Positions 1-8,449 are shown, numbered from the stretch's first letter. The stretch is DNA of 64,000 nt from Aneurinibacillus soli (GCF_002355375.1 NZ_AP017312.1:3596501-3660500), one strand, 5' to 3'. A program made the numbers and translations. The notes: generated by a model not told the origin, from the sequence alone.

Positions 1-453
1 AATGGCTTCCGCTACAGCAGCAAGCGGGATTTCGAGCTGCAGCAGCACGACATCTGCCTGCTTAATCGCAGCTTCTGCCTGTCGGACTTTTTCAGGTGTT
101 ACTGCATGATTGGCACCCGGCACTACAATAATTGAATTGTCTCCATTCTCTACCACGATAGAAGCGATGCCAGTCGCTGTGTGTGTAATCGGTTCCACAT
201 AGTCGACATTTACGTTTTCTTCCTGCAAACGTTGAACGAGTTCTGCTCCGAATCCGTCGTTTCCGACACAGCCGACCATGGTGACATGTGCACCAAGCCG
301 GGCACATGCTACCGCTTGATTGGCTCCCTTCCCACCAGGAAGCGTGGAGAAGCCCGTTCCGAGCACGGTTTCTCCAATAGCCGGAACGCGCGGTGTTTCC
401 GTCACCAGGTCCATATTGATGCTTCCAATGACTGTAATACGTGGTTGTTTCAC
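1..453 (-). CDS. rbsK: Ribokinase, N-terminal part (cut by window edge)
   Basis: The first 151 residues of a PfkB-family sugar kinase are in the window; the rest lies before base 1. It phosphorylates ribose to ribose-5-phosphate in the cytoplasm after import. The N-terminus shows the family signature: the GSINMDLV strand, then GGKGANQAVACARLGA, the sugar-binding glycine-rich motif, and GNDGFG. The start is GTG at 453, chosen because AAGGAAGGGG lies about 7 bases upstream and no ATG fits. The preceding rbsR stops 4 bases before this start, so the two are co-transcribed and probably translationally coupled. The PfkB family is certain; ribokinase rather than another kinase rests on the rbsR neighbour. 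Confidence 0.93.
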   Translation of the reverse strand, partial: MKQPRITVIGSINMDLVTETPRVPAIGETVLGTGFSTLPGGKGANQAVACARLGAHVTMVGCVGNDGFGAELVQRLQEENVNVDYVEPITHTATGIASIVVENGDNSIIVVPGANHAVTPEKVRQAEAAIKQADVVLLQLEIPLAAVAEAI

Positions 454-457
454 AAAA

Positions 458-1444
458 CTACCCCTTCCTTGTTGTACCCCGTTCCACCATCTGAACATCG
501 AGACAGTAATGAAGTGAATCAAGCGGCTGTTTTTCAATCTGCTTAATCAGCATACGAGCCGCCAATGCCCCCATATCATAGATCGGCTGGGCAATCGTTG
601 TCAGTTCCGGGAATACAATCTCACTGAGTGCGATCCCGTCATATCCGACAATCTCGATCTCATACGGAATCGTCCGCCCCAGTACCTGCACGGCTCGCAT
701 CGCACCAATCGCCATCATATCATTTCCAGCAAAGATTCCATCCACATCGGGATGTGTTCGAAGCAGTTCAAGCGTCGCTTCCATCGCCCGTTTCATTTCA
801 TACTTACCCGAAACAATCAGACTTCTGTCAAACCAGTCTATATCCTGTACAACATCAAGATATCCCTGACACCGTTCTTCCGCGTTCAGGAGATGCTCCG
901 GTCCCCGGATATGAGCAATTTTTCGACAGCCCTGGCCGAGTAAAAACTCAGTCGCCATCTGCGCCCCTTTTCGGTTATCTGACATGACAGTCGGAATCGT
1001 ATCTCCTTCAATCAATCGGTCTACCACGACAACCGGCATGTCAAATTCCCGAACATCTTCTACAGATAAGGCATTCGAGGCTACAATCATTCCATCGATG
1101 TATTTTTGCTTTAGAACGTCAATATAGTGTTTCTCTTTCGAAGCACTTTCATCCGAATTGCATAAAATAACGGTATAGCCATACAACTGCATGACATCTT
1201 CCACCGCACGTGCAAGTTCAGGAAAGAACGGGTTCGTAATATCAGGCACCAGCAGGCCGATCGTGCTCGTCTTTTTGTTGGACAGGCTACGTGCTACGAA
1301 ATTCGGTGTATAATTCAGCGCCTTGATTGCGTGTAGCACCTTTTGTTCCGTATCCGTATGTACATATCCGCTTCGGTTTAATACACGGGAGACTGTCGCT
1401 ACCGATACACCTGCGAGCTTCGATACGTCCTTAATCGTCGCCAT
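458..1444 (-). CDS. rbsR: LacI-family ribose operon repressor
   Basis: A 328-residue LacI/GalR repressor. Residues about 2-24 form the helix-turn-helix (ATIKDVSKLAGVSVATVSR), followed by the hinge region (ALNYTPNFVARSLS), then a periplasmic-binding-protein-like effector domain beginning GLLVPDITNPFF. The length is normal for the family. ATG at 1444 is preferred over an upstream in-frame ATG because GGGGAAG sits 5-6 bases ahead of it. Being the first gene of an operon that continues with ribokinase, it most likely binds ribose and represses its own operon through the two palindromes just upstream (1461-1480 and 1518-1537). Ligand identity is inferred from the neighbour only. Confidence 0.9.
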   Translation of the reverse strand: MATIKDVSKLAGVSVATVSRVLNRSGYVHTDTEQKVLHAIKALNYTPNFVARSLSNKKTSTIGLLVPDITNPFFPELARAVEDVMQLYGYTVILCNSDESASKEKHYIDVLKQKYIDGMIVASNALSVEDVREFDMPVVVVDRLIEGDTIPTVMSDNRKGAQMATEFLLGQGCRKIAHIRGPEHLLNAEERCQGYLDVVQDIDWFDRSLIVSGKYEMKRAMEATLELLRTHPDVDGIFAGNDMMAIGAMRAVQVLGRTIPYEIEIVGYDGIALSEIVFPELTTIAQPIYDMGALAARMLIKQIEKQPLDSLHYCLDVQMVERGTTRKG

Positions 1445-1460
1445 TATTTCTTCCCCTCTC

Positions 1461-1567
1461 ATGTGAAATCGGTTACACATGACATAGATAAAACCTTATA
1501 TAAATAAGGTTTCTCTCATGCGTAACCGATTACACATACTATAAAACGAAAACGAGTTATGTGTCAA
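1461..1567 (-). promoter_or_regulatory. rbs promoter with two RbsR/CcpA-type operators and a hairpin
   Basis: On the minus strand a sigma-A promoter reads TTGACA (1562-1567), 18-base spacer, TATAGT (1538-1543). Immediately downstream, at the expected start point, lies operator ATGTGTAATCGGTTACGCAT (1518-1537). A second near-identical operator, ATGTGAAATCGGTTACACAT, lies at 1461-1480, 57 bases away centre to centre. Both fit the LacI-family palindrome with a central CG, and the promoter-distal one also matches the cre consensus. Between them a perfect 9-bp inverted repeat with a 4-base loop (1491-1512) could form a leader hairpin. Spacing suits DNA looping by a tetrameric or paired repressor, which is inference. 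Confidence 0.8.
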
Positions 1568-1582
1568 TCTCCAAACTCGTCC

Positions 1583-2065
1583 TCATTCTGTATGAGATTC
1601 TCCATACCAGGCCTGAACCAGTCGAGCTTCCGATGAAAATGCATCCGTCTCATACTGCTGGATACTCTGAATAATCCGACGGGACTCTTCTACAAGTATC
1701 CGGATACCGCGCAACAGTGTCCGACTTTGACGGCGCCGCACCTCTTCTGGAAGTGCCGCATACGGCGTAAGAAGGCGTGGGATATCTTCTCCGACGATAT
1801 GAACAATCCGGGTGCAAAGCGGCTGTGGCATAACGAGCGCATACGGAACAAGCAGTTCAGCATGCCACAGCAAGTGTCGGCATGCGTCTGCCACATCATG
1901 ATCTATTTCACTTCGATCCCGCATCACACTGACCAGTCGCTGCCATCTCTTTACGGTATGAGACAGCTCATATGTATGATCCGGTGCGTGAAACTCGGAT
2001 ACACGTAGTGCAATATTTGCACCATAACACCTACGATTCTTCCAAGCTTGCCACCATTTTTTCAT
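1583..2065 (-). CDS. Hypothetical protein, 160 residues
   Basis: Not recognised. A cytoplasmic, helix-rich protein without signal peptide or membrane segment, rich in Arg, His and Glu. The start ATG at 2065 has AAAGGAG spaced 7 bases away. It begins MKKWWQAWKNRR and has several Trp and His residues in the first half. It is transcribed away from the Spo0E-like gene and toward the rbs promoter, with no operon partner. Coding is supported by the ribosome binding site and a long frame; function is unknown. Confidence 0.6.
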   Translation of the reverse strand: MKKWWQAWKNRRCYGANIALRVSEFHAPDHTYELSHTVKRWQRLVSVMRDRSEIDHDVADACRHLLWHAELLVPYALVMPQPLCTRIVHIVGEDIPRLLTPYAALPEEVRRRQSRTLLRGIRILVEESRRIIQSIQQYETDAFSSEARLVQAWYGESHTE

Positions 2066-2251
2066 CCGAATTCTCCTTTCTTCTGCCTTTTTCTTTCTAT
2101 TACAGTATTTCCTGTTTGTCCGTTCCTCTTACCTATTTGTAGCAAATTGTCGAACGATTACACTTGTCAAATCCCATAAAATTACCAATAATAGTGTAGT
2201 GTTTGTTAACCGTGAACAATGCAAAACCAAGATAAAGGCGGTCTAAACAAA

Positions 2252-2419
2252 ATGGAAACTGAACACAACTTGCCGGATAAAATCGAAGAACTGAAACATG
2301 TTCTTGTTTTAACAGCAACCAAACATGATTTTGATTTCCAAAATCCACGTGTACTCCATCTAAGTCGAAAACTGGACACTCTTATTCTGAAATCGATGAG
2401 AGAAACCTATTCTTCATAA
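2252..2419 (+). CDS. Spo0E-like aspartyl-phosphate phosphatase
   Basis: A 55-residue protein of the Spo0E family, small helical-hairpin phosphatases that dephosphorylate Spo0A~P and so delay sporulation. The second helix carries LSRKLDTLI, matching the family signature S-x-x-x-D in which the Asp takes part in catalysis. The first helix is IEELKHVLVLTA. The ATG at 2252 is preferred over an ATG at 2219 because AAAGGCGG lies about 10 bases ahead of it and the upstream codon has no ribosome binding site. It stands alone and is followed by a strong terminator. Whether its target is Spo0A here cannot be told from sequence. Confidence 0.85.
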   Translation: METEHNLPDKIEELKHVLVLTATKHDFDFQNPRVLHLSRKLDTLILKSMRETYSS

Positions 2420-2442
2420 TCGAGATCTCCGGCACGCAAATG

Positions 2443-2475
2443 AAAAAGAACCTGCCATAGTGGCAGGTTCTTTTT
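2443..2475. terminator. Bidirectional intrinsic terminator
   Basis: A perfect 15-bp stem with a 3-base loop (arms 2443-2457 and 2461-2475); A-run on the left and T-run on the right make it work on both strands. It ends the Spo0E-like gene (+) and the 2486-2668 gene (-). Confidence 0.93.
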
Positions 2476-2485
2476 CGTGTCCATA

Positions 2486-2668
2486 TTATTGCTCACCGTC
2501 ACTAAGCTTCATATCGCCCATGTTCTCCATTGTGGACGCATTCATCGCTTCACCGCTCGGAGACGGCTTCGCAGGCTTGTTCGCATCGCCCATATATGGC
2601 GTGTCCTCGACATGGCGATGATACGCCGGGTCCTGATGAGGGTAATTGCGCACTGTTCGTTCTCCCAT
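2486..2668 (-). CDS. Small hydrophilic hypothetical protein, 60 residues
   Basis: Not recognised. The protein is polar and Pro/Met/Gly/Ser-rich, with no predicted membrane segment, and looks disordered. Coding is supported by a very good ribosome binding site, AAGGAGG, spaced 8 bases before ATG 2668, and by the terminator directly after its stop. The character resembles many small spore-associated or stress proteins of Bacillales, but no family motif is visible, so no function is assigned. Confidence 0.55.
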   Translation of the reverse strand: MGERTVRNYPHQDPAYHRHVEDTPYMGDANKPAKPSPSGEAMNASTMENMGDMKLSDGEQ

Positions 2669-2880
2669 ATGGATATCCTCCTTGTATAAGAATGAAGTAA
2701 GCGCTTCTAGTTTTCACCGCACCTTCCACCATTATTCTTTGTCTTATTTTACCTTCTTAGTTTTGTTAGAAACTTTGTTACAAAAATAGAACCATTTCGT
2801 TTTGCCCAGAAAAAAAGAAGGTTTTTCTGTTATAAAGGGAGAAGTAGTCTATATTACATAAAAAACGAGGGGATTATGTC

Positions 2881-3480
2881 ATGAAACCACGAATCCAATC
2901 ATTACTTGTCGCTTTTTGTCTCGTTTTCGGTTTTCAGACCGTCCTACATACCCCGGCAGAAGCTGCTAAAAGCACCAGGACCTTAGTCCAGAAAAAAACG
3001 GTACCTACCGTTGCCATTTCTGGTGATAAGACATTTATAGCACATACTAAGGCCGCGCTTGCTTTGTTGAAAGAAAAATCTCCGGATGACTATGCTTTAG
3101 TCGTTCAATATGTCGGCCTTATTAAGCAAGATGCCTTCAGCGGCATGGCTGCCTATGAAAAAATCCCAACATATAAAGTCGGGGCTACGACATCGTCTTC
3201 AACAACAACATGGTATGCCAGCACTATTGTGCATGATGCATATCATTCCAAGCTATATAACGACTATGCCCGCACAAAAAAAACAGCGGTCCCCGATGAC
3301 ATATGGACCGGCATGAAAGCAGAAATGCAATGCCTCACACGCCAGACCGAGGCGTTAAAAAAAATAAAAGCACCTTTATCGGAACAGAAATACGCCCAAT
3401 CCTTACAAAACCAGAACTGGTGGGATAGCAACGGAGACGGCCTTTATACAGAAGAAGATGAACGTATGAGAAGCTGGTAA
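2881..3480 (+). CDS. Secreted protein with EF-hand-like calcium loop
   Basis: A 199-residue exported protein. Residues 1-28 are a classic Sec signal peptide (basic start, hydrophobic core, cleavage after AEA). The mature part has a central stretch with STTTWYASTIVHDAYHS, in which the HDAYH motif could bind metal, and a C-terminal DSNGDGLYTEED segment that fits the 12-residue EF-hand calcium-binding loop pattern D-x-N-x-D-G. GAGGGGA precedes the ATG. It stands alone, upstream of psd by about 60 bases. The family is not recognised. HDAYH together with a conserved Trp-rich tail suggests an extracellular enzyme or adhesion factor, but this is speculation. Confidence 0.75.
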   Translation: MKPRIQSLLVAFCLVFGFQTVLHTPAEAAKSTRTLVQKKTVPTVAISGDKTFIAHTKAALALLKEKSPDDYALVVQYVGLIKQDAFSGMAAYEKIPTYKVGATTSSSTTTWYASTIVHDAYHSKLYNDYARTKKTAVPDDIWTGMKAEMQCLTRQTEALKKIKAPLSEQKYAQSLQNQNWWDSNGDGLYTEEDERMRSW

Positions 3481-3542
3481 TGTGTGATAGAATATAATGA
3501 TACGCATTGATTCTGTACCTTATGAAAGGACCATATACAAAC

Positions 3543-4376
3543 GTGATAGATTCGCTAGCCAAACATATCATGACCGCGCTACCGCAAAACGCTATTTCTC
3601 GTGCGGTTGGCAGCCTGGCTCGTTCGCCGTTTAGTCGATATGTAATAAAACCTTATATTTCACTTTTTAATGTCAATGTCGAGGAGATTGAAAAACCACT
3701 CTCTGATTATCCGCATCTGACCGCCTTCTTCACCCGCCAGCTGAAATCAGGGGCACGTCCGATCTGCCCGGATGCTAACGCACTGGTTAGCCCGGTTGAC
3801 GGTCGTGTTGCCCAGTTTGGAACGATTACAGACGGCACGCTCATTCAAGCGAAGGGCATCAACTATACCGTAGAGCAGCTGCTTGGTTGTACGCCGGAGC
3901 AAGCTGAACGCTATGAGGGCGGTGTATTTCTTACAATTTATCTCAGCCCTCGCGATTATCACCGGATTCATATGCCACTTGCAGGTAAACTGACACACGC
4001 CACGTACTTGCCGGGCCGCTTGTTCCCTGTCAACCGTATCGGTGTCCATCATGTACCAGGTCTATTCACGAAAAATGAGCGTCTCATTACATATGCAGAT
4101 ACGCCAGCTGGTGAGATGGCCCTCGTAAAAGTTGGAGCGTTTGTTGTAGGAAGTGTGCAAGTTCCGTATGGCAATCATACAACGAATGTCCGAAACGGAC
4201 GTGCCTACTCAATGGAGTTGTCAGAACTTCCTTATGAGAAAGGGCAGGAAGTCGGACTTTTTGAATTCGGCTCCACGGTTGTCCTGCTTTTTGAAAAAGA
4301 CCGTATTACGTTTAACAATCGTATTCAGCCCGATGCCTATTTACAATACGGTGAACGCATCGGGGTATTCCGTTAA
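3543..4376 (+). CDS. psd: Phosphatidylserine decarboxylase
   Basis: Converts phosphatidylserine to phosphatidylethanolamine at the membrane. The proenzyme cleaves itself to create a pyruvoyl cofactor; the cleavage motif FGSTVVLLFEK (Gly-Ser-Thr) is near residue 245. Other family marks are LVSPVDGRV, YLSPRDYHRIHMP, and FPVNRIGVHHVPGLFTKNER. At 277 residues it has the usual length for the short Bacillus form. Start choice: GTG at 3543 has AAAGGA 12 bases upstream and gives the same N-terminal length as Bacillus homologues; an in-frame ATG at 3522 and TTG at 3507 exist but have no ribosome binding site. No pssA neighbour is seen in the window. Confidence 0.93.
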   Translation: MIDSLAKHIMTALPQNAISRAVGSLARSPFSRYVIKPYISLFNVNVEEIEKPLSDYPHLTAFFTRQLKSGARPICPDANALVSPVDGRVAQFGTITDGTLIQAKGINYTVEQLLGCTPEQAERYEGGVFLTIYLSPRDYHRIHMPLAGKLTHATYLPGRLFPVNRIGVHHVPGLFTKNERLITYADTPAGEMALVKVGAFVVGSVQVPYGNHTTNVRNGRAYSMELSELPYEKGQEVGLFEFGSTVVLLFEKDRITFNNRIQPDAYLQYGERIGVFR

Positions 4377-4397
4377 TCTCTCTACAAGCGAAAAAAC

Positions 4398-4440
4398 AAG
4401 GCTGTCTCCATAGCTGTAATACAGCTATGGAGACAGCCTT
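4398..4440. terminator. Large terminator hairpin, GGCTGTCTC family
   Basis: A perfect 20-bp inverted repeat (4398-4417 and 4421-4440) with a 3-base loop, between convergent psd and the 4446-5198 gene. Its outer stem AGGCTGTCTC and inner GCTGTAAYACAGC recur in other terminators of the window. Confidence 0.85.
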
Positions 4441-4445
4441 ATGCT

Positions 4446-5198
4446 TTATGTATGCGTATTTAGATAGCGCCCAAATCGGTCCATCACCCACAAGTGGATG
4501 AGTGCCTGCGTCAGCCGATACAGCGGCCACGGAAGACGGGGCACAAAATTATGAAGTGCAGTGATGATCTCTCCAGTCCCGACTATCTCTCGAAACTCAA
4601 GCCGTCCCATACGCGCGTTTGTTTCCTTTTGATTTGCTAGCAAGCCACCTGTAATGCGGTATACGTGACAGCCCAACATACTCTCTTCTGCATCATACTG
4701 TAGAATAAGCAGCGAGAGCGGAATGTACATAGCCCGAAAGTGAAAAACACCTGCTTCTTTTGCTTGCACCTGCACAAACGGAGCCAACTCTTTTGGAAGC
4801 CAGTTCATATAGACGTCCCCTACCCACGCCGCATCCCGGTTAGGTGGAAGACGAAAGCGCTGAATAGAGGATACTGTATTCCCATCTTGCCACTGGCTGG
4901 GCTCAAGCGTTACCTCCCCCTCGCCCTCCTCTCCTTCTCTAACGGAAACGCCATACGCTTCCAGAATGCGAGGAAGTTCTGGACGGATTCCCGGATGCGT
5001 AATACAAGATGCTCCTGTAAGCGCCGCCGCCCGACCAACTGTATCAGCATACAAAACAGCCCTATCTTCCACGCTCCCCTGTACAAGTCGGGCGGAACGG
5101 GAAGATACACCGCCGCTGTAATAAATAGATGATTTCCCCTGAATTACTTCTCTTGTTTCTGCAATGGAAAACAAATCGATATATTTTTTGCAATTCAT
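4446..5198 (-). CDS. Hypothetical protein, 250 residues
   Basis: Not recognised with confidence. A soluble protein without signal peptide. The C-terminal half contains GRLEFREIVGTGEIITALHNF and ends with an aromatic helix (PWPLYRLTQALIHLWVMDRF), features also seen in uncharacterised polyketide-cyclase-like or DUF2867-like proteins, though I would not assign it to either. ATG 5198 was chosen because GAGGA lies 8 bases upstream; an upstream in-frame start at 5261 has no ribosome binding site. It is divergent from the 5312-6019 gene with a shared 113-base promoter region, and convergent with psd. Confidence 0.7.
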   Translation of the reverse strand: MNCKKYIDLFSIAETREVIQGKSSIYYSGGVSSRSARLVQGSVEDRAVLYADTVGRAAALTGASCITHPGIRPELPRILEAYGVSVREGEEGEGEVTLEPSQWQDGNTVSSIQRFRLPPNRDAAWVGDVYMNWLPKELAPFVQVQAKEAGVFHFRAMYIPLSLLILQYDAEESMLGCHVYRITGGLLANQKETNARMGRLEFREIVGTGEIITALHNFVPRLPWPLYRLTQALIHLWVMDRFGRYLNTHT

Positions 5199-5311
5199 GA
5201 CCTTTGTCCTCAATAAACTTCTTATTTTTTGTCTGAAATGACCTTCAAAAAAGATAAACAATATGCGAATATTATATAAAGAAAACTGTTCGAACGAAAG
5301 GAAGCTTTACT

Positions 5312-6019
5312 ATGAAAAAATGGATGCAATCTCCGATGCGTATTAAACGCATATATTTGCTTGCCGCAGTAGGGATCGTTGTAATTCTAATCGGCATAGT
5401 CGCCACCCTATTCTCTAAGTCTGACAGCCCGACAGCAGCTCCACAAACTGTACAGCCTGCTCCAGATGCTACTCAAGCTGTCGCTTCCTCTGCTGATGCA
5501 GCGGACTCAAATGTAACGCAGGTACCCCTTAACAAAACCCGGGAGGAAGCCCAGGCGGAAGGTTTGCTAGATGATGAAGAAACTGTTTCAAAATCTTCAA
5601 AGCACAATCGAACCTCTACTTCTTCGGAGTCTTCCGACAAACAGACAGTCGACAAAACGAGCGTTACTCCAAACACTCCATCTGTCACGCCCCCAGCAGT
5701 AACTAGCAACGCTACTACTTCTGTACAGACAGGAACTGGACTAGATGCTACTACTGTGAGCCAGCTTCGCAGCTACGGCATTCGAGAAGGAGACCTGTCC
5801 AAAATCGACAAAATGGTTGCGGATGGTTTTGATCCAAAAGAAATCGCTCAATCACTGCGCAAGAACGGCAATAACAATCTTGCCTCTGTAATCGATCAAG
5901 TTCCACGGCGTCCGAAAGCAGAACCTGCACCGCAGGATAAGAAGAAGGACGAAAAAGTAGAAAAACAGCTGAAAAAAGAAGAGAAGAAGCAAGATCAGCA
6001 AGACAAACAAAACAACTAA
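5312..6019 (+). CDS. Membrane-anchored, low-complexity hypothetical protein
   Basis: A 235-residue protein with one N-terminal membrane segment (about residues 15-35, YLLAAVGIVVILIGIVATLF) preceded by positive charges, so the rest is probably outside the cell. Residues 40-150 are Ser/Thr/Pro/Gln-rich and likely disordered. A compact segment near 150-195 (SQLRSYGIREGDLSKIDKMVADG) may be a small helical domain. The tail is a Lys/Glu/Gln coiled-coil-like region with a highly charged end. AAAGGAAG precedes the ATG. No family recognised. Confidence 0.7.
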   Translation: MKKWMQSPMRIKRIYLLAAVGIVVILIGIVATLFSKSDSPTAAPQTVQPAPDATQAVASSADAADSNVTQVPLNKTREEAQAEGLLDDEETVSKSSKHNRTSTSSESSDKQTVDKTSVTPNTPSVTPPAVTSNATTSVQTGTGLDATTVSQLRSYGIREGDLSKIDKMVADGFDPKEIAQSLRKNGNNNLASVIDQVPRRPKAEPAPQDKKKDEKVEKQLKKEEKKQDQQDKQNN

Positions 6020-6020
6020 A

Positions 6021-6073
6021 AAAGAGGCTGTCTCAAACGCTGTAACACAGCGACTGAGGCGGCCTCTTCTTGT
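6021..6073. terminator. Terminator hairpin, GGCTGTCTC family
   Basis: Nested stem: outer AGAGGCTGTCTCA pairs with the TGAGGCGGCCTCT side, inner CGCTGT pairs with ACAGCG. It lies between convergent genes and has an A-run on the left and a T-rich right side. Confidence 0.8.
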
Positions 6074-6074
6074 C

Positions 6075-6497
6075 TTATTTGCGGCGTACAAGCAAAGCAT
6101 GATCAACTTTAATGCACTGGTCCATAATGACCGTAATGCCTGCTTCCTGCGCTTTCTGGGCCGCTTCTTCATTATACACACCCTGCTGCAACCAGATCGC
6201 TTTTGGGTTCAGCTTGATTGCCTCTTCGATAACAGGACCTACTTCTTCACTGCGGCGGAATACATTCACGATATCCACCGGCACAGCAACCTCCGTAAGT
6301 GATGCAGCGGCTTTCTCACCGAGCGCTTCTTCAATCGTCGGATTCACCGGAATAATTTTGTACCCGTTGTTCTGCATCGCAGCAGAAACCATATAACTTG
6401 TCCGATCCGGTTTATTAGACAGACCGACTACCGCGATCGTCTTCGCATTCTCAAGTAGTTCTCGGCGTTCATCCGCGGACGGATTCATAAATGTCAT
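6075..6497 (-). CDS. CoA-binding protein (YccU-type)
   Basis: A 140-residue single Rossmann-fold CoA-binding domain (CoA_binding_2). Visible marks are the nucleotide loop KTIAVVGLSNKPDRTSY near residues 19-35, IIPVNPTIEEALGE, DIVNVFRRSEEV, and the final AIWLQQGVYNEEA / MDQCIKVDHALL. Proteins of this type resemble the N-terminal CoA-binding domain of acetyl-CoA synthetases; their physiological role is unsettled. GGAGGAG precedes ATG 6497. It is convergent with the preceding membrane protein and divergent from the methyltransferase at 6651. Confidence 0.87.
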   Translation of the reverse strand: MTFMNPSADERRELLENAKTIAVVGLSNKPDRTSYMVSAAMQNNGYKIIPVNPTIEEALGEKAAASLTEVAVPVDIVNVFRRSEEVGPVIEEAIKLNPKAIWLQQGVYNEEAAQKAQEAGITVIMDQCIKVDHALLVRRK

Positions 6498-6650
6498 AAC
6501 AATCTCCTCCTTCTTGTATGTACCTCTTTATTTTCTTCGCGATGAAAGTAAATAATCCCTTTTTCTTTATTACTTTTTGACATATCGATGCATTTGGTGT
6601 ATCTTTCGCTTATTGCTATAGATAAAAAGCATTCACAAAAGGAGAAAACC

Positions 6651-7244
6651 ATGGAGAAATTACTTTTCCTGTACAAGTTTTTGCGTTCACCCAAAAGCAT
6701 AGGAAGCATCACCCCCAGCTCTCGTTTTCTCACCCGCGCTATGATGCAGTCGATTGATTGGTCCCATGTTCGCACGATTGCAGAGCTTGGCCCTGGAACA
6801 GGTGTGTTTACCCAGTATATCGCTGACCATAAGCAGCCTGACTGCCATGTATATGTATTTGAAAAAGATGATAGCATGCGCAAGCGACTTGAACATCTCT
6901 ACCCATCGTTCAACTTCTATGAAAGCGCGTCGAACATTAATGCAATCCCAGACATTCAGAATCGAGGAGGTCTTGACTGTATTATCTCGGGCCTGCCGTT
7001 TATGAATTTCCCGCAAGACTTGCGTAACCATATTATGCAGGGAGTAGAAGAAGCTCTTGCTCCAGGTGGACTTTTTATCGCCTTTCAATATTCCACTCAG
7101 ATGCGTCGCCAGCTTGATGAACGATTAGAAAGGCGATCAATCCGTTTTGTGCCATTGAATCTTCCACCTGCTTTCGTATACTGCTACCGCAAACCACTCT
7201 CCTCTTCGCAGCATCAGGTACAACAGAAGCTATCGGGTTTATAA
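6651..7244 (+). CDS. Class I SAM-dependent methyltransferase (phospholipid methyltransferase-like)
   Basis: A 197-residue methyltransferase. The SAM-binding motif I is AELGPGTGVFTQYI at about residue 45, motif II is the acidic VFEKDD, and a post-I region CIISGLPFMNF corresponds to motif IV. The N-terminal segment SPKSIGSITPSSRFLTRAM is typical of phosphatidylethanolamine N-methyltransferase-like and rRNA-dimethylase-like proteins of Bacillota. Substrate cannot be deduced; lipid is the best guess. ATG 6651 is chosen over an upstream start because AAAGGAG lies 7-8 bases before it. It is followed by a strong terminator. Confidence 0.82.
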   Translation: MEKLLFLYKFLRSPKSIGSITPSSRFLTRAMMQSIDWSHVRTIAELGPGTGVFTQYIADHKQPDCHVYVFEKDDSMRKRLEHLYPSFNFYESASNINAIPDIQNRGGLDCIISGLPFMNFPQDLRNHIMQGVEEALAPGGLFIAFQYSTQMRRQLDERLERRSIRFVPLNLPPAFVYCYRKPLSSSQHQVQQKLSGL

Positions 7245-7254
7245 AAACAGCACA

Positions 7255-7288
7255 AAAACGGCTGACATGTTAATGTCAGCCGTTTTTT
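7255..7288. terminator. Bidirectional intrinsic terminator
   Basis: AAAACGGCTGACAT and its complement flank a 4-base loop; T-run on the plus strand and A-run on the left serve both the methyltransferase (+) and rplT (-). Confidence 0.92.
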
Positions 7289-7304
7289 ATCGGAAAGCGT
7301 GAAA

Positions 7305-7664
7305 TTACGCGTTCAGTTTTTCTTTTGCAGTAGTAGCAAGTTGAGCAAAAGCTGCTTTATCGTTCACAGCCATGTCAGCAAGCATTTTGCGGTTTACTTC
7401 GATACCTGCTTCTTTCAGACCGAACATGAAACGGCTGTAAGACAGGCCATTGATACGAGCTGCTGCATTAATACGAGTGATCCACAGTTTGCGGAAATCA
7501 CGTTTTACCTGACGACGGTCACGGTATGCGTACAGCAGGGATTTCATAACCTGTGCGTTAGCAGATTTAAACAGACGGTGTTTAGAACCGAAATAACCTT
7601 TAGCAAGCTTTAATACTTTTTTGCGGCGATTGCGCGCAACATTTCCACCTTTAACTCTTGGCAT
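7305..7664 (-). CDS. rplT: 50S ribosomal protein L20
   Basis: A 119-residue basic protein, usual length, that binds 23S rRNA early in 50S assembly. Typical start ([15 protein letters not shown]) and [31 protein letters not shown] precedes the ATG. It is the last gene of the infC-rpmI-rplT operon; in Bacillota L20 also represses this operon by binding the leader upstream of infC. Confidence 0.98.
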   Translation of the reverse strand: MPRVKGGNVARNRRKKVLKLAKGYFGSKHRLFKSANAQVMKSLLYAYRDRRQVKRDFRKLWITRINAAARINGLSYSRFMFGLKEAGIEVNRKMLADMAVNDKAAFAQLATTAKEKLNA

Positions 7665-7712
7665 TGATGTTCTCCTCCTAAATCAATTCGATCAGCTTAT
7701 CCGAAAAAATTA

Positions 7713-7910
7713 TTACAAATATGTCAGCATAGAAGCAATACGTTTTTGATCGCCGCTAGAAACAACTGCGCCTTTACGCAGGTTACGTTTGCGCTTCGGA
7801 GATTTTTTCTCCAGGATATGGCTTGTGTAAGCATGGGAGCGTTTCAGTTTGCCGCTTCCAGTTTTTTTGAAACGCTTTGCAGCGCCACGGTGAGTTTTCA
7901 TTTTAGGCAT
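7713..7910 (-). CDS. rpmI: 50S ribosomal protein L35
   Basis: 65 residues, very basic, with the standard L35 pattern [20 protein letters not shown] and a conserved KRNLRK segment. It lies between infC and rplT with short gaps (23 and 48 bases) and GGAGGAT in front of its ATG. Confidence 0.98.
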   Translation of the reverse strand: MPKMKTHRGAAKRFKKTGSGKLKRSHAYTSHILEKKSPKRKRNLRKGAVVSSGDQKRIASMLTYL

Positions 7911-7933
7911 CGTACAAATCCTCCAATCAGAAA

Positions 7934-8449
7934 TTACTTGTCTGTTTTCGGGGCGAGAATCATAATCATGCTACGCCCTTCAATTTTCGGCTTACGTTCA
8001 ACCGCACACAGATGCTCCACTTCTTTAGCGAGCTTCTCCATTACCTGCTGACCAATCTCAGCATGTGTAATGGCACGTCCACGGAAACGAATCGTCAGCT
8101 TCACTTTATTTCCATTTTCAAGAAACTTCACAGCATTGCGCAGCTTCGTTTGGAAATCATGTTCTTCAATGGTTGGAGAAAGCCGAACTTCTTTAATCTC
8201 CACCACTTTCTGGTTTTTACGAGATTCTTTTTCCTTCTTCTGCTGTTCATACCGGAACTTACCGTAATCCATGATCCGGCACACTGGCGGCTTTGCGGTA
8301 GGCGCTATGTTCACCAGATCGAGTTCTTTTTCTTGCGCCAAGCGAAGCGCTTCACGTAACGGTACAATCCCTGCCTGCTGGCCTTCCGAATCAATCAAAC
8401 GAACCTCACGAGCACGGATTTCCTCGTTGACTAAATGCTCCTTGCTAAT
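7934..8449 (-). CDS. infC: Translation initiation factor IF-3 (ATT start)
   Basis: A 171-residue IF-3, which binds the 30S subunit and checks start codons. N-terminal domain contains [18 protein letters not shown], the linker is lysine-rich ([12 protein letters not shown]), and the C-terminal domain has [18 protein letters not shown]. No ATG, GTG or TTG gives the family's N-terminus. The codon ATT at 8449 lies 6 bases after a strong GGAGGTGG and gives [11 protein letters not shown], the expected start. The use of AUU in infC is conserved in bacteria and lets IF-3 repress its own translation by discriminating against non-standard start codons. Confidence 0.95.
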   Translation of the reverse strand: MSKEHLVNEEIRAREVRLIDSEGQQAGIVPLREALRLAQEKELDLVNIAPTAKPPVCRIMDYGKFRYEQQKKEKESRKNQKVVEIKEVRLSPTIEEHDFQTKLRNAVKFLENGNKVKLTIRFRGRAITHAEIGQQVMEKLAKEVEHLCAVERKPKIEGRSMIMILAPKTDK

